Positions 61,830 through 64,000 of a stretch of 64,000 nucleotides of DNA are shown here, piece by piece. Both the position numbers and the translations under genes were made by a program. Origin of the DNA: Nautilia sp. PV-1 (GTDB lineage Bacteria > Campylobacterota > Campylobacteria > Campylobacterales > Nautiliaceae); contig NZ_CP026530.1 in assembly GCF_004006315.1 (NCBI RefSeq), positions 920,501-984,500 on the forward strand. Reading direction: 5' to 3'. Every line of letters begins with the position of its first letter. The stretch's first letter is position 1. A model generated the notes under the pieces. It saw nothing but the letters and a program-made list of their open reading frames with translations. It ran no database searches and was not told where the DNA came from.

Positions 61830-62731
61830 TTTTTCTTCTCGTCTTTATTGTCTTCTTTATTATCTTCTTTTTTTGTAGGCATCTGTGTAGGATTTTTTAC
61901 TTTATTAAATCCGCTCATAAATGAACTTAATTTTGTTTTAAGATTTTCAAAAATTCCTTTTGTACCTTCCTCGCCTTTAAGTTTGTTTTCAATATTCTCT
62001 ATTTCTTCGAACAGATCTTTATAGTCAGTTTCAATTTTGCCGTATCCTAAAGCCTGTGCGAGTAACAGCTGTTCTTTTGCATATTCAAGAAGTTTGCTTA
62101 ATTCTTCTTTATTTGCTTTATCGTTTTCTTTTGTCATTTCACTGGCTTTTATTATAGTTTTTTCAGCTCTTAATATCGGTAAAGGAATTACTACTTTTTC
62201 AATAATTAATGTTTCAAGCGCTTCAACAATCAACGCTTTAGCCTCTTTAAATTTACCTTCTTCCACTAAAGGAATAATTGCTTTTATAACTACCGGATAT
62301 GTCCCTATCGGTAATGCTGTTATATAAATATCCAGTTCACTTGCAAGATTTAACATAATATCTCTCGCTAACGCAACTTCTCCCTTTTTAATTAACGCAA
62401 CAACTTCTGTTTTTGCAAGTTCAACGTCTTCAACTGTTCCCGGAAAATCAACAACTTCCTGTCTTACTCCCACAGGTACAGCCTGTAGTGTCGGATCTTT
62501 AGCAACCAATACTTCAAGTTTGCCAAGAACTTTTTCTATTTGTTCCAAAACTTCTTCTTTATTTTCTTTATCAAGTAGTTCAACTACCTTTACAACTGCA
62601 TTAATCGCCTCTGTAGCTTCTTTTGTTATTTTTTGCACTCTTTCATCAACGTAATTTTCTTTTGCCTCCTCTACATTTTTAGTAACTTCTTTGTTTTCTG
62701 TTACTTTATTTTCTTTTTTTACTTCTGCCAT
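61823..62731 (-). CDS. YfdX-family protein
   Basis: A 302-residue protein with the YfdX domain (about 28-225). Recognisable stretches are ATEAINAVVKVVELLDKENKEEVLEQIEKVLGKLEVLVAKDPTLQAVPV (read in parts), LAKTEVVALIKKGEVALARDIMLNLASELDIYITALPIGTYP and KASEMTKENDKANKEELSKLLEYAKEQLLLAQALGY. In enterobacteria YfdX is periplasmic and linked to acid and antibiotic tolerance. This one lacks a signal peptide and has charged, low-complexity ends (EVKKENKVTENKEVTKNVEE and a lysine/aspartate tail). The ATG at 62731 follows AAGGAGG. A near-consensus promoter suggests strong expression. Confidence 0.85.
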   Translation of the reverse strand: MAEVKKENKVTENKEVTKNVEEAKENYVDERVQKITKEATEAINAVVKVVELLDKENKEEVLEQIEKVLGKLEVLVAKDPTLQAVPVGVRQEVVDFPGTVEDVELAKTEVVALIKKGEVALARDIMLNLASELDIYITALPIGTYPVVIKAIIPLVEEGKFKEAKALIVEALETLIIEKVVIPLPILRAEKTIIKASEMTKENDKANKEELSKLLEYAKEQLLLAQALGYGKIETDYKDLFEEIENIENKLKGEEGTKGIFENLKTKLSSFMSGFNKVKNPTQMPTKKEDNKEDNKDEKKNQ

Positions 62732-62756
62732 TTTTTCCTCCTTAAAAGTTTTCAAA

Positions 62757-62786
62757 ATTATACAACATTGATATATACTTTGTCAA
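62757..62786 (-). promoter_or_regulatory. Near-consensus promoter of the YfdX-family gene
   Basis: On the minus strand TTGACA (62786-62781), an 18-base spacer and TATAAT (62762-62757). Both hexamers are perfect, unlike most promoters in the window. It is followed by a strong AAGGAGG ribosome site. Confidence 0.75.
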
Positions 62787-62900
62787 GTTTATTTAATCGT
62801 ATTATTTATGATATTTTACAAAGATAACTAAACTTTAAAACACTGAAATATTGTTTTAAGCTAATATATTAAAATAACAACAGTTAAAAAAGGAAAAAAA

Positions 62901-63494
62901 TTAAAAGACGGCTAAAGAAGCTTTGTATGCCGTATAGAATAAGCTTGCTGAAAAAAACAAAAACAGAGCGCTTGAAATCTTATTTACCGCATTCATAATT
63001 TTTTCTTCAATATTCAGTTTAGAGCTAAAATAGGCCGCTGTTAAAAAAGCTGCAGAAATACCTGCGTAAAGACTCACCAGACTTAACATAACATTCTTAC
63101 TCATGAACGGTGTTATTACTACTGCGAAAAATATCATCGCCTTGGGATTTGAAAGATTTAAAAAAAGAGCCTGTTTGTAAATATCAAACTTTTTATAATT
63201 GTCGCAGCTTTTTTCAATATGGACTTTTTCGTTAAACACCGCTACAGCAATACGAAAAAGATATATTCCGCCTAAAATTCCTACTGTCATCTGAAAATAC
63301 GGATTATGACCAATACTGCCAAGTCCTATTCCCACAAGTGTCAGATAGACTATATTACCGGTTAAAATACCTGCAACGGCCAAAAACGCGGAAACTCTCC
63401 CTTTGCACAGTCCCTGCCGTATGACATAAAAAATATCAGGTCCGGGAGTTAAAGCGGCAAAAAAACCCATACTTGCAAGTATTATATAATCCAT
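62901..63494 (-). CDS. LysE-family exporter
   Basis: A 197-residue inner-membrane exporter of the LysE/RhtB family with six helices. The N-terminal YIILASMGFFAALTPGPDIFYVIRQGLCKGR contains the conserved TPGP motif, and LNLSNPKAMIFFAVVITPFMS the NPK motif near 125. The family exports basic amino acids, threonine or homoserine; the substrate here is unknown. It is divergent from the aminotransferase gene at the right edge. The 169 bases before the YfdX-like start hold its promoter and otherwise AT-rich sequence. Confidence 0.92.
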   Translation of the reverse strand: MDYIILASMGFFAALTPGPDIFYVIRQGLCKGRVSAFLAVAGILTGNIVYLTLVGIGLGSIGHNPYFQMTVGILGGIYLFRIAVAVFNEKVHIEKSCDNYKKFDIYKQALFLNLSNPKAMIFFAVVITPFMSKNVMLSLVSLYAGISAAFLTAAYFSSKLNIEEKIMNAVNKISSALFLFFSASLFYTAYKASLAVF

Positions 63495-63534
63495 TTATAT
63501 CCTTTTTGATAAAATTATACAAAAAAGGCATATA

Positions 63535-64000
63535 ATGAAACCGTTTATAGTTATGGATGTTTTGAAAAAAGCAAGGGAGCTCGAAAATGTTATCCACTTA
63601 GAAATAGGAGAACCCGACCTTCTGCCCTCTCCAAAAGTAAAATCAGCACTCGAAATGTCAGTTAAAAACAACAGTTTTTTTTACACCGAAGCAAAAGGAC
63701 TTAAAAAATTAAGAGAAAAAATATCGGAACATTATAAAACTATGTATGACGTTAAAGTAAATCCTGAAAATATAATAGTAACCACCGGAACATCTACAGC
63801 GTTTTTAATAGCTTTTTATTTTTCAAAAATTATTGCCACCCCTACTCCTGGATATCCTTGCTATGAAAATTTTGCTGAGCTTGAAAATAAAAAATTCATT
63901 AAAATCCCTACCTGCTTTCCGGAATACAAATTAAACCCTAAAGATTTAAACAGGTACAATTTCGATACGCTTATGATATCTTCGCCAAACAATCCTACAG
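63535..64000 (+). CDS. Class I/II PLP-dependent aminotransferase (partial)
   Basis: The gene starts at an ATG with AAAAAAGG upstream and runs off the right edge after about 155 codons. The N-terminal part VIHLEIGEPDLLPSPKVKSALEMSV, FFYTEAKGLKKLREKISEHYKT, NIIVTTGTSTAFLIAFYF and ATPTPGYPCYENFAEL matches aspartate-type aminotransferases, and the last visible residues, ISSPNNPTG, are the conserved substrate loop. The PLP lysine would lie beyond the window, so the exact specificity is not determinable. Confidence 0.92.
   Translation, partial: MKPFIVMDVLKKARELENVIHLEIGEPDLLPSPKVKSALEMSVKNNSFFYTEAKGLKKLREKISEHYKTMYDVKVNPENIIVTTGTSTAFLIAFYFSKIIATPTPGYPCYENFAELENKKFIKIPTCFPEYKLNPKDLNRYNFDTLMISSPNNPT

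Noticed and set aside
1-64000. CRISPR arrays, insertion sequences or prophage
   Set aside because: No regularly spaced direct repeats, transposase or phage structural genes were seen; the short tandem repeats found have no spacers.

Overview
The window is an AT-rich, densely packed bacterial chromosome segment. Gene content and order point to Campylobacterota, most likely Nautiliales (Nautilia/Caminibacter/Lebetimonas-like). The clues are a PpiD-like foldase next to ftsA-ftsZ, an LPP20-family lipoprotein, the SprA-like HEMAH protein next to ribF, an indolepyruvate:ferredoxin oxidoreductase cluster typical of anaerobes, and frequent AGA arginine codons and TTG starts. This placement is inference from content, not a database match. 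No phage, insertion sequence or CRISPR array was seen.

Layout. 1-9.8 kb: dapA (cut by the left edge), a LolC/E-type permease, secA, a LolA-like chaperone, an inositol-monophosphatase-family gene, htpX, a BT1/MFS transporter and bioA. 9.8-15.5 kb: ppiD-like, ftsA, ftsZ, an MlaE-type permease, fliL, acpS and tRNA-Arg(GCG). 15.5-19.8 kb: a complete tripartite efflux system (TolC, ATPase, permease, membrane fusion protein). 19.9-28.8 kb: LPP20 lipoprotein, a solute-binding protein with a SpoIIE-type phosphatase sensor, a probable 6S RNA, hemD, guaA, nhaD, nadB and a small lipoprotein. 28.8-33.7 kb: a DciA-like gene, then an ACT/paaK/thioesterase/iorB/iorA cluster for aryl-CoA and 2-oxoacid chemistry. 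33.8-40.2 kb: a symporter with its 57-residue accessory protein, uvrC, DUF389, a PEBP-family protein, a SprA-like metalloprotease and ribF.

40.2-49.7 kb is the most unusual part. Seven co-oriented, overlapping or nearly abutting genes encode a SiaB-like kinase, a 1141-residue SpoIIE phosphatase with its own solute-binding domain (SiaA-like), a CheY-like receiver, a hybrid PAS/HPt-like/ATPase/CheX-like protein, SiaC (DUF1987), and two HD-GYP proteins that carry a roughly 155-residue insertion inside the HD-GYP fold. I read it as a partner-switching system joined to two-component and probably c-di-GMP signalling, with HD-GYP proteins where Pseudomonas has the cyclase SiaD.

49.8-64 kb: a 24-residue hydrophobic microprotein, an ABC-F ATPase, an in-frame YihY-pyrophosphatase fusion, acs, an outer-membrane protein, an HD hydrolase, a short flagellar-rod-like protein, argH, an OsmC-family protein, a Cache-GGDEF gene broken by one amber codon, a Sel1-repeat protein, a metallophosphoesterase, a YfdX-family protein behind a near-consensus promoter, a LysE exporter and a truncated aminotransferase. 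A family of short GA-rich degenerate repeats sits at several gene junctions. At three genes it supplies the Shine-Dalgarno sequence and TTG start, and one copy is translated inside uvrC.
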